Source: Ruegeria atlantica
GTDB lineage: Bacteria; Pseudomonadota; Alphaproteobacteria; Rhodobacterales; Rhodobacteraceae
NCBI GenBank assembly: GCA_013032095.1
Contig: WQBJ01000033.1
Span: forward strand, 1-39,987
DNA length: 39,987 bases
Reading direction: 5' to 3'
The translations under genes were made by a program, and so were the position numbers. Below, piece by piece: positions 1-7,515 of the stretch (positions within the stretch are counted from its first letter, which is position 1; each line of letters starts with the position of its first letter). The notes beneath the pieces were generated by a model, which was not told where the DNA came from, made no database searches, and saw only the letters and a list, made by a program, of their open reading frames with translations.

Positions 1-893
1 AAAAGGCGGCCACGTCTGATGTGGACGTCATCTTCCTCGACCTGGAAGACGCGGTTGCACCGGACGAAAAAGAGCAGGCGCGCAAGAATATCATCGAGGC
101 GCTGAACGATATCGACTGGGGCAACAAGACCATGTCGGTGCGGATCAACGGCCTGGACACCCACTATATGTACCGCGATGTCGTGGATGTGGTCGAACAG
201 GCCGGTGAGCGTCTGGACCTAATCATGATCCCCAAAGTCGGAACCGCGGCCGACGTTTACGCTGTCGATATGCTGGTCACCCAGATTGAGGACGCCAAGG
301 GCTACAAGAAGCGGATCGGCTTTGAGCACATCATTGAAACCGCGCTGGGTATGCAGAATGTCAGCAAGATCGCGGCGGCCTCGAAGCGCAACGAAAGCCT
401 GCATTTTGGCGTTGCCGATTATGCCGCTTCGACCCGCGCCCGGACCACGATCATCGGCGGCGTGAACCCCGATTATTCGGTTCTGACCGATGCGGATGTG
501 GATGGCGGACGCATGACCCACTGGGGCGACATGTGGCATTATGCGTTGGCGCGTATGGTGGTTGCCGCCCGCGCAAACGGTCTACGACCGATTGATGGTC
601 CGTTTGGCGACTTCCAGGACCCCGACGGCTATCGTGCCGCTGCCAAACGTGCCGCCGTTCTGGGGTGTGAAGGCAAATGGGCGATCCACCCCAGCCAGAT
701 CGCGCTGGCGAACGAAGTGATGTCGCCGTCGGATGCTGAGGTCAACAAGGCTCAGCGCATTCTTGTTGCCATGGCCGAGGCTGAAGCGGCAGGTAAAGGG
801 GCCGTATCTCTGGACGGTCGCCTGATCGACTATGCTTCAATCCGTCAGGCAGAGGTGCTGGTGGAAAAAGCGGGTCAGATCGCTGCGGCCTAA
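1..893 (+). CDS. mcl1: L-malyl-CoA/beta-methylmalyl-CoA lyase, 5' truncated by window edge
   Basis: Reversible aldol cleavage of malyl-CoA and beta-methylmalyl-CoA to glyoxylate plus acetyl- or propionyl-CoA, a step of the ethylmalonyl-CoA pathway and of glyoxylate metabolism in Rhodobacteraceae. The reading frame is open through base 3 (upstream codons read KAATSDV), so the gene starts outside the window and the GTG at 21 is not the start. HpcH/HpaI-citrate lyase family features are visible: the acidic FLDLEDAVAPDEK strand near the beginning, IPKVG, the ETALG strand and the C-terminal KWAIHPSQI segment. The long HWGDMWHYAL and GLRPIDGPFGDF stretches are typical of the Rhodobacter Mcl1 subgroup rather than citrate lyase beta. 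About 30 N-terminal residues are missing. It is the last gene of its unit, with a hairpin 25 nt after the stop. Confidence 0.85.
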   Translation, partial: KAATSDVDVIFLDLEDAVAPDEKEQARKNIIEALNDIDWGNKTMSVRINGLDTHYMYRDVVDVVEQAGERLDLIMIPKVGTAADVYAVDMLVTQIEDAKGYKKRIGFEHIIETALGMQNVSKIAAASKRNESLHFGVADYAASTRARTTIIGGVNPDYSVLTDADVDGGRMTHWGDMWHYALARMVVAARANGLRPIDGPFGDFQDPDGYRAAAKRAAVLGCEGKWAIHPSQIALANEVMSPSDAEVNKAQRILVAMAEAEAAGKGAVSLDGRLIDYASIRQAEVLVEKAGQIAAA

Positions 894-917
894 ACCATTC
901 GAGTCTGCAAACCAGAA

Positions 918-944
918 ATTGCGAGGGCATGGCGTCCTCGCAAT
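918..944 (+). terminator. Probable terminator of the malyl-CoA lyase gene
   Basis: Perfect inverted repeat ATTGCGAGG / CCTCGCAAT (9-bp arms, 9-nt loop) beginning 25 nt after the mcl1 stop and followed by AAATTTTG. The U-tract is weak, so termination may be partial. Confidence 0.6.
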
Positions 945-1322
945 AAATTTTGAGCGGTTGGTCGCAATGGGGCTGTCGCAAAGTTTTTTTCGCGACAATC
1001 CGAAGAGAAATCTTCATGTGAGTGGCTCCCGTACTTTGGCAATCGCTATCCGTCACCAAATTCTATACCAGTGCGCTAGATTTAATCGGCCTTACCCACA
1101 ACATCGGGTGGCATCGAAGTTGCACAGCTGATCGAAAGAGCCGGTTTGGAGTCGGATATTGCCCATTCAAGCAGGTTTCGAAGCTAGCCTTCCAATACAG
1201 CAGTTTCCATCCGTCTTCATTCTTCAGAGAAGTTTTCGACAAAGCCCACTAGCTATCATGCTGGACTCACACAGTGAATCGCTCACCGCATTTGTGAATC
1301 AACACCGGCTTTGAACAAACAA
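945..1322. other. Intergenic stretch, no gene recognised
   Basis: About 380 bases between the mcl1 hairpin and the marR operator. Short open frames occur on the plus strand, but none has a ribosome binding site or a recognisable protein. It presumably carries the upstream part of the marR promoter. Confidence 0.5.
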
Positions 1323-1342
1323 ATCGTTGCAGATGCAACGAT
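1323..1342. promoter_or_regulatory. Perfect palindrome, candidate MarR operator
   Basis: ATCGTTGCA-GA-TGCAACGAT is a perfect inverted repeat with 9-bp arms, 22 nt upstream of the likely marR start codon. The core TCGTTGCA-N2-TGCAACGA recurs with one arm mismatch at 10243-10260, and more degenerately at 10222-10239, in the promoter of the catabolic operon. The inference is that the neighbouring MarR protein binds all three, giving autoregulation plus control of the operon. Confidence 0.75.
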
Positions 1343-1364
1343 ATTGACTTATTCTACATTTAAC

Positions 1365-1793
1365 ATGCAACTCGATTCATTTTTTCCATACCGATTGGCT
1401 GTGGCGTCCGAAGCTTTCTCAAGAAATCTGACGGATGTCTATGAGCGCGAATTGGGCCTTTCGCGTGAAGAATGGCGATTGCTGTTTCTTCTGGCAAACG
1501 CTGAAAGTATGACGTCGCTGGATCTCGCCCGTCGAACAACACTGGACAAAGTCCAAGTCAGCCGGGCTGCTAAGCGACTTGGTGAAAAGGGGCTAATTGT
1601 TCGCGAGATCCCAGATGAGGATCGAAGAATCCGGGTATATCGGTGTACGACAGAAGGGTTTCGACAGTTCAGGCATTTGCAGCCGAAGGTTCAGGAACGT
1701 GCCAACCGAATGCTCAATGCAATGAGCCCCGAGGATCGCGAAGCGCTGGAACAAGGTATTTCAGCGCTTTTGAAAGTCGCCAAGTCCGACTGA
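1365..1793 (+). CDS. MarR-family transcriptional regulator
   Basis: Winged-helix repressor of 142 residues. The segment SREEWRLLFLLANAE followed by MTSLDLARRTTLDKVQVSRAAKRLGEKG is the MarR helix-turn-helix, and IPDEDRRIRVYRCTTEG is the wing with its DxRR motif. MarR proteins of this size act as dimers that release DNA on binding aromatic acids or phenols. ATG 1365 is preferred; an in-frame TTG at 1311 would place the palindromic operator inside the coding region. Neither start has a clear Shine-Dalgarno, so a short or leaderless mRNA is possible. The gene converges with the fumarylacetoacetase operon, and the shared palindrome links it to that operon's promoter 9 kb away. It most likely senses the aromatic substrate or an intermediate of that pathway (inference). 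Confidence 0.85.
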   Translation: MQLDSFFPYRLAVASEAFSRNLTDVYERELGLSREEWRLLFLLANAESMTSLDLARRTTLDKVQVSRAAKRLGEKGLIVREIPDEDRRIRVYRCTTEGFRQFRHLQPKVQERANRMLNAMSPEDREALEQGISALLKVAKSD

Positions 1794-1799
1794 TGCAGT

Positions 1800-1829
1800 G
1801 GGTAGAGGCCGAACTGACTCTGCCCTTTT
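1800..1829 (+). terminator. Terminator of marR, between convergent genes
   Basis: GGGTAGAG (1800-1807) pairs with CTCTGCCC (1818-1825), including one G-U pair, and is followed directly by TTTTAGTTTCTTT. It lies 7 nt after the marR stop and just before the end of the opposing fumarylacetoacetase gene, so it may serve both strands, though the U-tract favours the plus strand. Confidence 0.7.
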
Positions 1830-1837
1830 AGTTTCTT

Positions 1838-3088
1838 TCACTGCTGATCGATGGCCGCAAGCAACGTGCCAGTGCATGGGCCAAACCCGATGCGATAATC
1901 GTCGCCTCGCGCTGCACCGCGCAGGGTTAGCGTATCTCCGTCTTCAAGAAAGCTGCGCGTTTCGCCACTGTCCAGTGTCAGCGGTTCTTTACCGCCCCAG
2001 CTAAGTTCCAGAAGGCTGCCGCGGTTTTCCTTTTCCGGACCAGAAATCGTACCTGAGCCAAGCAAATCACCCACCCGCATCGGGCAGCCGCTCGTGGTGT
2101 GGTGGGCCAGCTGTTGGGCGGCGGAATAGTACATCTCGTTGTAGTTGGTGTGCGCGATAATCGTTTCCGAGGCACCGTCTGGTGTTAGTCCGACCTCAAG
2201 CGCGATGTCATAGAGCATTGGGCCTGGCTCTTGCAGATAAGGGAGCAGTTCCTTTTCGCGCTCGGGCGTAGAGGTGCGGAAGGGCTCCAGCGCTGTTTTG
2301 GTCACGATCCACGGGCTGATCGTCGTTGCGGTAGCTTTAGCTTGAAACGGGCCAAGGGGCTGATACTCCCAAGCCTGAATGTCGCGCGCGGACCAGTCGT
2401 TCAGAAGGACATAGCCGAAGATCATGTCATCGGCTTGCTGAACGGAGACGGGGCCGTTCGAAGGTTGCCCAACGATCGCACCCATCTCCAATTCCAGATC
2501 AAACCGCCGGGACGGCGCAAAGATCGGAGCATCCATATCCGGGCTTTTGAGCTGACCCCAAGGACGGCGCACATCAGTGCCGCTGACCACGACCGAGGAC
2601 GCGCGACCGTTATAACCGATCGGGATATGCAACCAGTTGGGGGGCAGGGCATTTTCAGGGCCACGGAACATCGTGCCGACGTTGAACGCATGATTGCGGC
2701 CCGCGTAGAAATCCGTGTACTCGGCGACGTCAAACGGCATTGCCATCGTGACGGACGCCATCGGGACAAGGTAGGCGGCCAGTTCGCCCTGACGGGCAGA
2801 GCCAGCGGCCAGTGCGTCAATCAGATTGGCACGGAAATCAGCCCACACCTGAGCGCCAAGCGCCATGAAGCCATTCCAAGAACCACTTGAAAAAAATGCA
2901 GCGCCGGGCAGATCAAATTTATTGTCCGCCTCCATCTGAGTGACGTCGAGGATCCTGTCTCCGATGGCCACGCCACAGTGCAGCGCGCCTGCTTCGGTTC
3001 TGAAAACGCCGTATGGCAGGTTGTTGAGCGGAAAATCGGTCGTGGCGGAGTTCGCGCTTTCGACCCAAGAGGGAAGGAGTTTCGTCAT
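1838..3088 (-). CDS. fahA: Fumarylacetoacetase
   Basis: Hydrolyses fumarylacetoacetate to fumarate and acetoacetate, the last step of homogentisate-type degradation. At 416 residues it has the full two-domain length of the classic enzyme: an N-terminal SH3-like domain (about 1-115) and the C-terminal FAH fold. Residues expected from the mouse enzyme fall at nearly the same numbers: D126 and H133 in EYTDFYAGRNHAF, E199 and E201 in FDLELEMGAIVG, and D231 in LLNDWSARD. ATG 3088 is chosen because an AAGGTG ribosome site lies 5 nt upstream and overlaps the maiA stop; an upstream in-frame extension to 3133 would run into maiA. It is the last gene of the minus-strand catabolic operon. A fumarylpyruvate-like substrate cannot be excluded, but full length and residue conservation favour fumarylacetoacetate. 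Confidence 0.93.
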   Translation of the reverse strand: MTKLLPSWVESANSATTDFPLNNLPYGVFRTEAGALHCGVAIGDRILDVTQMEADNKFDLPGAAFFSSGSWNGFMALGAQVWADFRANLIDALAAGSARQGELAAYLVPMASVTMAMPFDVAEYTDFYAGRNHAFNVGTMFRGPENALPPNWLHIPIGYNGRASSVVVSGTDVRRPWGQLKSPDMDAPIFAPSRRFDLELEMGAIVGQPSNGPVSVQQADDMIFGYVLLNDWSARDIQAWEYQPLGPFQAKATATTISPWIVTKTALEPFRTSTPEREKELLPYLQEPGPMLYDIALEVGLTPDGASETIIAHTNYNEMYYSAAQQLAHHTTSGCPMRVGDLLGSGTISGPEKENRGSLLELSWGGKEPLTLDSGETRSFLEDGDTLTLRGAARGDDYRIGFGPCTGTLLAAIDQQ

Positions 3089-3098
3089 ATTTTCACCT

Positions 3099-3731
3099 TT
3101 AAGCCGCGTCGGGCTGGTTTTCGGGGCGCGCATCGTTGAACGCTGTGAGAGAAAGCGCGCGTTCCTCGATCTCGAGAAGGCGGGAGAAGGGGCTCATATC
3201 AACGCCCCAGCGATGCGCGTTGTAAAGCTGAGCAACAAGGCAGATGTCGGCGAGGTCGGGGGTGTCCCCAAAGCTGAATGTCGCGCCTTCGGGTAACAAG
3301 GCCTGATAGGCGGCAAACCCTTCGGTCATCCAATGGCGGAACCAGGCAAGCTGGCCCTTAGTTGTGAGGCCCATATGGGCCTTGAGATAGACCATGACCT
3401 TCAGGTTGTTCACCGGGTGAATGTCCATCGCGATGGTCTGTGCGGCAGCCTGAACGCGAGCGCGCTGCAGCGGGTCTTCCGGTAGTAGCCTAGGCTCGGG
3501 CGCAATGGCGTCCAGATATTCGATGATCGCAAGAGACTGGGTCAGGAGAGTGCCATCCCCAAGATCAAGGGTAGGAACACCCCTGCCGGGATTGAGGGCG
3601 GTGTAATCGGGCGCGCTTTGCTCTCCAGCGACCAGATTAACCGGGCGGGTCTCATAGCTGAGACCTTTGAGATTCAGGGCAACTCTGACCCTGTATGAGG
3701 TCGTAGAGCGCCAATAAGAGTAGAGTTTCAT
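3099..3731 (-). CDS. maiA: Maleylacetoacetate isomerase (zeta-class GST)
   Basis: Glutathione-dependent cis-trans isomerisation of maleylacetoacetate to fumarylacetoacetate, feeding the next gene. The 210-residue protein opens with the zeta-class thioredoxin fold MKLYSYWRSTTSYRVRVALN. In the eukaryotic enzyme this motif reads SSCS; here it is STTS (residues 9-12), so the active-site cysteine is replaced by threonine, a change known to be tolerated in bacterial members. GVPTLDLGDGTLLTQSLAIIEYLD is the glutathione gamma-glutamyl binding region with the cis-proline and Gln-Ser pair. The C-terminal helical domain has TIAMDIHPVNNLKV. It is 10 nt upstream of fahA and preceded by two strong hairpins. 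Maleylpyruvate isomerase is the alternative activity. Confidence 0.9.
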   Translation of the reverse strand: MKLYSYWRSTTSYRVRVALNLKGLSYETRPVNLVAGEQSAPDYTALNPGRGVPTLDLGDGTLLTQSLAIIEYLDAIAPEPRLLPEDPLQRARVQAAAQTIAMDIHPVNNLKVMVYLKAHMGLTTKGQLAWFRHWMTEGFAAYQALLPEGATFSFGDTPDLADICLVAQLYNAHRWGVDMSPFSRLLEIEERALSLTAFNDARPENQPDAA

Positions 3732-3756
3732 GACCTCACCCAGTAGTTCTTAGCGT

Positions 3757-3812
3757 ATTGCCGAAACCCGTCGGCAATCAGGTCCCGCGCCGGATCGGAA
3801 ACCCGGCGCGGG
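3757..3812 (-). promoter_or_regulatory. Two tandem hairpins inside the operon, before maiA
   Basis: ATTGCCGA / TCGGCAAT (8-bp arms, 3757-3778) and CCCGCGCCGG / CCGGCGCGGG (10-bp arms, 3784-3812) lie back to back in the 89-nt gap between the VOC gene and maiA. Neither has a U-tract on the minus strand. They could protect the upstream mRNA or attenuate read-through into maiA-fahA. Confidence 0.55.
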
Positions 3813-3820
3813 GCCGTGCG

Positions 3821-4366
3821 TCAGGCGTTTTTGTTAAGCTCTTTGGCATGCAGCCAATCTGCGTGTTTCGGTGCTTTCTTGGTTTTCGACCAATCTTCGA
3901 GCATCAGCCATTTCACTTCGTCCATCCGCGCCAGCATCGCCTCTTCCTCTGGGTCGGGGCAGGCCAGTTCAATCCGGTGGCCCGAGGGATCGAAGAAATA
4001 GATCGAGTGGAAGATCGAATGGTCGGTCACTCCAAGGACTTCGACGCCGTTGGCCTCGAGATGCTCTTTGAACTCGATCAAGGTCGCGCGATCTTTGACC
4101 TTGAAGGCGATGTGCTGCACCCAGATCGGCGTGTTCGGATCGCGGCCCATCTCGGGCTTGGTGGGCAATTCGAAGAAGGCCAGAACGTTGCCGTCACCTG
4201 CATCCAGGAACAGATGCATGTAGGGATCAGGTTCATGGGTCGAGGGCACGTGGTCCTCGGCAATGGCCAGAATGAAATCCATATTCAGCATCTTGCCGTA
4301 CCATTCGACGGTTTCCTTGGCGTCTTTGCAGCGATAGGCGACGTGGTGAATTTTCTCGATTTTCAT
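3821..4366 (-). CDS. VOC-superfamily protein, candidate ring-cleavage dioxygenase
   Basis: A 181-residue vicinal-oxygen-chelate protein. Two beta-alpha-beta-beta-beta modules are visible, with a metal triad at H8 (KIHHVAY), H85 (WVQHIAF) and E133 (HRIEL). The segment IYFFDPSGHRIE (122-133) matches the second half of the type I extradiol dioxygenase signature (Y-x2-D-P-x-G-x3-E), and H120 and Y123 could serve as second-sphere residues. The tail from about 145 is basic and helical. Its operon encodes a ring hydroxylase, isomerase and hydrolase but no cupin homogentisate or gentisate dioxygenase, so this is the likely ring-opening enzyme (inference). Glyoxalase-like or lyase chemistry remains possible, since VOC annotation alone does not fix the reaction. 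A GGAGGA site sits just before the ATG. Confidence 0.75.
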   Translation of the reverse strand: MKIEKIHHVAYRCKDAKETVEWYGKMLNMDFILAIAEDHVPSTHEPDPYMHLFLDAGDGNVLAFFELPTKPEMGRDPNTPIWVQHIAFKVKDRATLIEFKEHLEANGVEVLGVTDHSIFHSIYFFDPSGHRIELACPDPEEEAMLARMDEVKWLMLEDWSKTKKAPKHADWLHAKELNKNA

Positions 4367-4403
4367 CGTGTCCTCCTTTCCGAAGGGGTTAGGTCAGCGC
4401 GGT

Positions 4404-5720
4404 TCACATCAGTCCCACAAGCCAGAGCGACAGTGAGGGGATCAGGATCAGAAGGGCAAGCCGCAGGATGTCGGCGATCCAGAAGGGCAGGACGCCTTTG
4501 AAGATGGTGGCCAGCGATACGTCCTGAAGCACGCCCTTGAGCACAAAGACATTCATGCCGACCGGGGGGGTGATCAGGCTGATCTCGGTCGCGACAACAA
4601 CCACGATGGCGAACCAGATCAGTGCGTTTTCGGGGTCGAGAAGCAATTCGTTTGCGAACTCCAGCTCGAACATCAGCGGGTAGAAAACCGGCACGGTCAA
4701 CAGGATCATTGACAAGCTCTCCAGCACGCAGCCGAGTATCATGTAGACTACGATGATGAACACGATTACGGCCCAGACCGGCATTTCATTGTCGATCACA
4801 AAGCTGGACAGTGCGTCAGGCAGTCCGGCGAAGTTGATGAAATTGGTGAACAGCTCGGCCCCGATGATGACGGCAAAGATCATCGCCGTGGCGCGGATGG
4901 AATCCATCGTGGCGGCGAAAAACCCGCTCCAGGTCATCGACCGCAAGGCTACGGCGATTAACACCGAGGCGCCAGCGCCCATGCCTGCAGCTTCGGTCGG
5001 GGTAAAGAACCCGCCATAGATTCCGGTCATGATGAACAGGAACAGGCCCAGCACACAGAAGACGCCAACCAGATCGGTTCGGCTCATCGGTTCCGTATTT
5101 TCTTCCTCGGGCGCGAGCGCGGGGTTCACGCGGACCGCGACCATGACTGCTCCGAGATAGAGCACAACTCCGATGATGCCAGGAATGATGCCGGCGATGA
5201 ACAGTTTGGCGATGTTGGTTTCGGTCAGCAGACCATAGATGATCAAGATCACCGAGGGCGGGATCAGGATGCCCAACGTGCCGCCCGCCGCGATGGATCC
5301 GGTGGCCAGCCGGTCGTCATAGCCAAACTTGCGCATCGAGGGCATCGCCACCTTGGACATAGTTGCAGCCGTCGCCAGCGAGGACCCGCACACAGCAGAG
5401 AAGCCTCCGCATGAGAAAACCGATGCCATGGCAAGGCCACCGCGCAGCTTGCCAAACAGGCGGTCAGCGCCTGCAAAAAGGCCATGCGCCACACCGGACC
5501 CGGCCAGCACGTTGCCCATGAAGATAAAGAGCGGAATGACCGACAGGCTGTAAGACAACGCGGTGTCGAAAGCCACCTGTCCGGTCATCGCCCAAGCCGG
5601 TTCCCAGCCGCGCATATAGGCAAAGCCGAACCCGCCAACCGCCGCCATGGCAAAGGCAATCGGCACCCGCAACAGGATCAGCCCCAGCAGGACGGCAAAA
5701 CCGATCAGCGACTCAATCAT
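4404..5720 (-). CDS. dctM: TRAP transporter large membrane subunit (DctM)
   Basis: Main transport subunit of a tripartite ATP-independent periplasmic transporter, using the sodium or proton gradient. The 438-residue protein is almost entirely hydrophobic with about 12 membrane segments. Typical family stretches are FIFMGNVLAGSGVAHGLF near residue 70, SVFSCGGFSAVCGSSLATAATM near 100, AAGGTLGILIPPSVILIIYG and ETNIAKLFIAGIIPG. It overlaps dctQ by 4 bp (ATGA), showing translational coupling. With dctP and dctQ it should import the substrate of the surrounding aromatic pathway. The solute cannot be read from this subunit. Confidence 0.93.
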   Translation of the reverse strand: MIESLIGFAVLLGLILLRVPIAFAMAAVGGFGFAYMRGWEPAWAMTGQVAFDTALSYSLSVIPLFIFMGNVLAGSGVAHGLFAGADRLFGKLRGGLAMASVFSCGGFSAVCGSSLATAATMSKVAMPSMRKFGYDDRLATGSIAAGGTLGILIPPSVILIIYGLLTETNIAKLFIAGIIPGIIGVVLYLGAVMVAVRVNPALAPEEENTEPMSRTDLVGVFCVLGLFLFIMTGIYGGFFTPTEAAGMGAGASVLIAVALRSMTWSGFFAATMDSIRATAMIFAVIIGAELFTNFINFAGLPDALSSFVIDNEMPVWAVIVFIIVVYMILGCVLESLSMILLTVPVFYPLMFELEFANELLLDPENALIWFAIVVVVATEISLITPPVGMNVFVLKGVLQDVSLATIFKGVLPFWIADILRLALLILIPSLSLWLVGLM

Positions 5721-6265
5721 GGCAAAGCCTCCGGAGGGGTTTCGTTGGTGTTGCGCTCTTTCGGCGGTTGCAAACCGCGCAGAAAGGCAATGAAGGCTGA
5801 GACCATGCAGGAAATGCCCGCCAGATAACCAAAGGGTGCCAGCGGAATCTCCAGCGCGTTACTGACCGCGCCGTCATGGGCTGCCTTGGCGGCATGGGTA
5901 AACAGTCGCCAAGAGAAGGTGGCCAGAAGGGCCGCAGAAAACAGCCCGGCAAAGGCCGAAAGCAGCCGTTGGGTATGCTTGCCGAGGATCATGTTCAGCA
6001 AGTCGACCTCAATATGTTCACGACGTTCCGTTGTCAGCGGCAGCGCCAGAAAAACCAGGGCTGCGAGCAGAATTTCCGTGAGTTCAAATGCACCAGAAAG
6101 TGGTGCATTCAGAAAGTAACGCCCGATCACATCCACACAGGTGATGAGAATGAGGCAGAACAGGATCAGAGCGGCGCCGGCACCAAGCGTCCTGTCAAGC
6201 AGCAGCCCGATATCCAGCCCCTCTTCCGGGGGCTGATCGGGGAAACGATGGCGAAGCCGCTCCAT
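5717..6265 (-). CDS. dctQ: TRAP transporter small membrane subunit (DctQ)
   Basis: Four-helix small subunit that pairs with DctM in the inner membrane. The 182-residue protein has membrane segments near 25-47, 60-80, 95-120 and 135-160. The family motif TERREHIEVDLLNM lies between helices 2 and 3. Its ATG is 3 nt after the dctP stop, and its stop overlaps the dctM start. Confidence 0.92.
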   Translation of the reverse strand: MERLRHRFPDQPPEEGLDIGLLLDRTLGAGAALILFCLILITCVDVIGRYFLNAPLSGAFELTEILLAALVFLALPLTTERREHIEVDLLNMILGKHTQRLLSAFAGLFSAALLATFSWRLFTHAAKAAHDGAVSNALEIPLAPFGYLAGISCMVSAFIAFLRGLQPPKERNTNETPPEALP

Positions 6266-6268
6266 GGA

Positions 6269-7303
6269 TCAGAAGTCCACGCCAGCCTGCTTGCGCAGTT
6301 CTTTCAGGGCAGCTGCACCGTCATAGCCATCTGCCGAGATTGCTTCGGACCACGCTGTTTCGGCGTTTGCGGCCTGAGACTTGATCGCATCAACCACAGC
6401 GGCCGGCGCGTCATAGACTTCGATCCCGGCCTTTTCAGCGGCCGCGCTGCCTTTTTCGTCGGCACCGACCCAGGCTTCACCCACCAGTGCAGCAAAAGCC
6501 TCGCCCGAGATCGCTTCGATCGCCGCCTGGTCTTCTGGGGAAATCTCGTTCCACTTCCCCTCGTTCATGACCATGAACCAGGTTGTGTTGTAGAGACCGC
6601 CGGGCACCGTCATGGTGTATTTGACGTCTTCGGTCAGTTTGAAAGCGGCCAGGGCATCATAGGGGAAGGTCACCCCATCAATAACGCCGCGCGAAAGCTT
6701 CTCATAGACCTCGCCCGACGACATGAAGAGCGTCGTGGAACCCATGCCAGACATAAGATCGGAAATGTAGCCGCCTGGAACGCGGATCTTCAAGCCGGCA
6801 AAATCATCGGCGGTTTCGATCTTGCGGACATTGTTGTGCAACATGCCCGGGCCATGCACGAAAAGCCCCAGAAGCTTTGTGCCTTCATGCTCTTTCTGAG
6901 CTTCCAGCGGGCCGGAATAAACGTTCCAGAACGCCTTGGAGCCTGCCACAGCATCGTCACCGATAAAAGAGAACTGGCCGATCCGAGAACGGGCGAAACG
7001 GTCGTCTGTGGTGAAGGAATGCAGACCGTAAGTGATGTCGGCAATACCTTCGGATGCCATATCGTAATGGGCGGGTGGCGGGCCAAGCGGTTTGGCCAGA
7101 ACTCGGACCGTCACGCGGCCGTCAGTAACCTCTTCAACCTGCTTTGCCCAGGGTTTGATTGCGCCCGTCACGATCGGGTGGCGCGGCGGCAGCCAGCTGG
7201 ACAGAGCAAGCGTGGTTTCGGCCATCGCGGTCGATGCGAAAGAGAGTGCGATGGCTGTGGCGCCAACGCAGGCAAGGGCGCGGGCTTTAAGGTTCAAGTT
7301 CAT
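6269..7303 (-). CDS. dctP: TRAP transporter periplasmic solute-binding protein (DctP)
   Basis: Periplasmic receptor that captures the substrate and delivers it to DctQM. It has a clear Sec signal peptide (MNLNLKARALACVG, hydrophobic core, cleavage expected after AMA at about residue 28). The mature domain has the DctP-family segments WLPPRHPIVTGAIKPWAKQVEE, LKIRVPGGYISDLMSGMG and DGVTFPYDAL. The conserved arginine in KIRVPG is the usual carboxylate-binding residue, so an organic acid ligand is expected. A GGGAGG ribosome site precedes ATG 7303. It sits between the DUF2783 gene and dctQ in the aromatic operon. Confidence 0.92.
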   Translation of the reverse strand: MNLNLKARALACVGATAIALSFASTAMAETTLALSSWLPPRHPIVTGAIKPWAKQVEEVTDGRVTVRVLAKPLGPPPAHYDMASEGIADITYGLHSFTTDDRFARSRIGQFSFIGDDAVAGSKAFWNVYSGPLEAQKEHEGTKLLGLFVHGPGMLHNNVRKIETADDFAGLKIRVPGGYISDLMSGMGSTTLFMSSGEVYEKLSRGVIDGVTFPYDALAAFKLTEDVKYTMTVPGGLYNTTWFMVMNEGKWNEISPEDQAAIEAISGEAFAALVGEAWVGADEKGSAAAEKAGIEVYDAPAAVVDAIKSQAANAETAWSEAISADGYDGAAALKELRKQAGVDF

Positions 7304-7321
7304 AGTATCCTCCCTAAAAAG

Positions 7322-7510
7322 TTAGTTTCCAGCGGCTTTGATCGCTTCGCTCAGAACCGAGCGCTTGCCGATGTGATTGGCCAGAACCAGGATCAGGCGG
7401 GCGTTCAATGCATCGCTTTCATCTTTCTCCAGCCCCTCGTGGGCGGCCAGAAGTTCAGCATAGAAATCGTCGACGCCATCGATGTTCGGGGTCAAAATCA
7501 AGTCAGTCAT
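7322..7510 (-). CDS. DUF2783 small protein
   Basis: Small acidic helical protein of 62 residues (MTDLILTPNIDGVDDFYAEL at the start, NARLILVLANHIGK in the middle). It matches the DUF2783 family, which tends to lie beside FAD-dependent aromatic hydroxylases; no biochemical role is established. It starts 5 nt after the monooxygenase stop, with an AAGGAG site overlapping that gene's end, so translation is coupled. A role as a partner or stability factor for the monooxygenase is a reasonable guess only. Confidence 0.8.
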   Translation of the reverse strand: MTDLILTPNIDGVDDFYAELLAAHEGLEKDESDALNARLILVLANHIGKRSVLSEAIKAAGN

Positions 7511-7515
7511 GAGGT

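Noticed and set aside
832..1252. Short plus-strand frames after mcl1
   Set aside because: They overlap the mcl1 hairpin or lack ribosome sites, and resemble nothing.
1311..1364. TTG start for MarR
   Set aside because: It would place a perfect palindromic operator inside the coding sequence and has no ribosome site; ATG 1365 fits MarR length better, though not proven.
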